Source: Aequorivita sp. (GTDB taxonomy: Bacteria > Bacteroidota > Bacteroidia > Flavobacteriales > Flavobacteriaceae). From it: a stretch of DNA of 5,440 nt. The notes below the pieces were generated by a model. It was not told where the DNA came from, searched no databases, and saw nothing but the letters and a program-made list of their open reading frames with translations. The translations under genes were made by a program, and so were the position numbers. The stretch covers positions 1 through 5,440 of the forward strand of contig JAGQYZ010000109.1 in NCBI GenBank assembly GCA_020435865.1. The letters run 5' to 3'. This document shows, in pieces, positions 4,917 through 5,440 of this stretch (position 1 is its first letter; every line of letters begins with the position of its first letter).

Positions 4917-5440
4917 ATGCAAGCAACAACCACTAGCTTCGGTATTGAAGAAGCATTGGAACAATTAGGAATTAAAGACCTTAACAAAGGAACTTCGACT
5001 GGGAAAAACTGGTTTTCAGAAGGAGAAGAATTCACTTCACACTCTCCTGTTGATGGACAAACAATTGCAAAGGTAACTGCAACCTCTAAAGCTGATTACG
5101 AAAAAGTAATGGAAAGTGCTACTTCAGCTTTCAAAACATGGCGTTTGAAACCAGCACCTCAGCGTGGCGAAATTGTGCGCCAATTTAGTGATGAGTTGCG
5201 AAGACTAAAAGAACCACTTGGAAAATTGGTTTCCTATGAAATGGGAAAAAGCTATCAAGAAGGTCTTGGTGAAGTGCAGGAAATGATTGACATCTGCGAC
5301 TTTGCAGTAGGTCTCTCCCGCCAACTTCACGGCTTGACGATGCACAGCGAACGCCCCGGCCACAGAATGTACGAGCAATATCACCCGCTTGGCGTGGTTG
5401 GAATTATTTCAGCCTTTAACTTTCCGGTAGCGGTTTGGGC
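4917..5440 (+). CDS. ALDH7-type aldehyde dehydrogenase, N-terminal part (runs off right edge)
   Basis: The frame is open for 174 codons from the ATG at 4917 to the window end; family members are about 500-515 residues, so about a third is seen. The enzyme class oxidises a semialdehyde to the acid with NAD(P)+. Visible marks are [18 protein letters not shown] (about 32-49), [14 protein letters not shown] (73-86), [16 protein letters not shown] (about 108-123), [13 protein letters not shown] (137-149), and the oxyanion Asn168 in [13 protein letters not shown] (162-174). [13 protein letters not shown] and [10 protein letters not shown] resemble the ALDH7 group: antiquitin, alpha-aminoadipic semialdehyde and piperideine-6-carboxylate dehydrogenases (AmaB-like), used in lysine breakdown. 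The 2-aminomuconate semialdehyde enzymes of the kynurenine route belong to another ALDH class. The catalytic Cys and Glu lie beyond the window. The start fits the family N-terminus, with no Shine-Dalgarno in an A/T-rich leader. Its own -7 element is present. Substrate is inferred by subgroup only. Confidence 0.88.
   Translation, partial: MQATTTSFGIEEALEQLGIKDLNKGTSTGKNWFSEGEEFTSHSPVDGQTIAKVTATSKADYEKVMESATSAFKTWRLKPAPQRGEIVRQFSDELRRLKEPLGKLVSYEMGKSYQEGLGEVQEMIDICDFAVGLSRQLHGLTMHSERPGHRMYEQYHPLGVVGIISAFNFPVAVW

Noticed and set aside
1..5440. tRNA, rRNA, CRISPR array, insertion sequence or phage genes
   Set aside because: No cloverleaf-like sequence, regular repeat-spacer pattern, transposase motif or terminal inverted repeats were seen; nearly all the DNA is taken up by ordinary genes.

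Overview
The window looks like a chromosomal segment of a member of the Bacteroidota, most likely a marine-type Flavobacteriaceae. The evidence is AT-rich DNA, three lipoprotein signal peptides followed by short charged stretches, start codons mostly without Shine-Dalgarno sequences, upstream elements of the Bacteroidota -7 type (TAnnTTTG), and gene families common in that group. No RNA gene, mobile element or CRISPR array was seen.

Left part, minus strand. Positions 1-1936 hold the N-terminal 645 residues of a bacterial alpha-2-macroglobulin lipoprotein that runs off the left edge. A 202-bp non-coding stretch follows, then a two-gene unit, also on the minus strand. The first gene of the unit (start at 3503) is a lipoprotein form of isoaspartyl peptidase/L-asparaginase, a self-cleaving Thr-nucleophile enzyme. 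Its stop codon directly abuts the start of a 99-residue antibiotic-biosynthesis-monooxygenase (ABM) fold protein (2139-2438).

Right part, plus strand. A 204-bp divergent intergenic region (3504-3707) separates the asparaginase from a small CAP/SCP-domain lipoprotein (3708-4217). Next comes a cytosolic 3-hydroxyanthranilate 3,4-dioxygenase (4282-4818) with all its iron ligands. The 5' third of an ALDH7-type aldehyde dehydrogenase (4917 to the right edge) follows, with its own promoter-like element.

The genes fall into two themes. One is cell-envelope lipoproteins (macroglobulin, asparaginase, CAP protein), possibly surface-exposed. The other is amino-acid catabolism (kynurenine-pathway ring cleavage and a semialdehyde dehydrogenase). 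I see no clear new multi-gene system. The most unusual non-coding signals are a perfect 14-bp inverted repeat ending on the first base of the dioxygenase start codon, and a 17/18 match between that promoter region and the macroglobulin promoter region.
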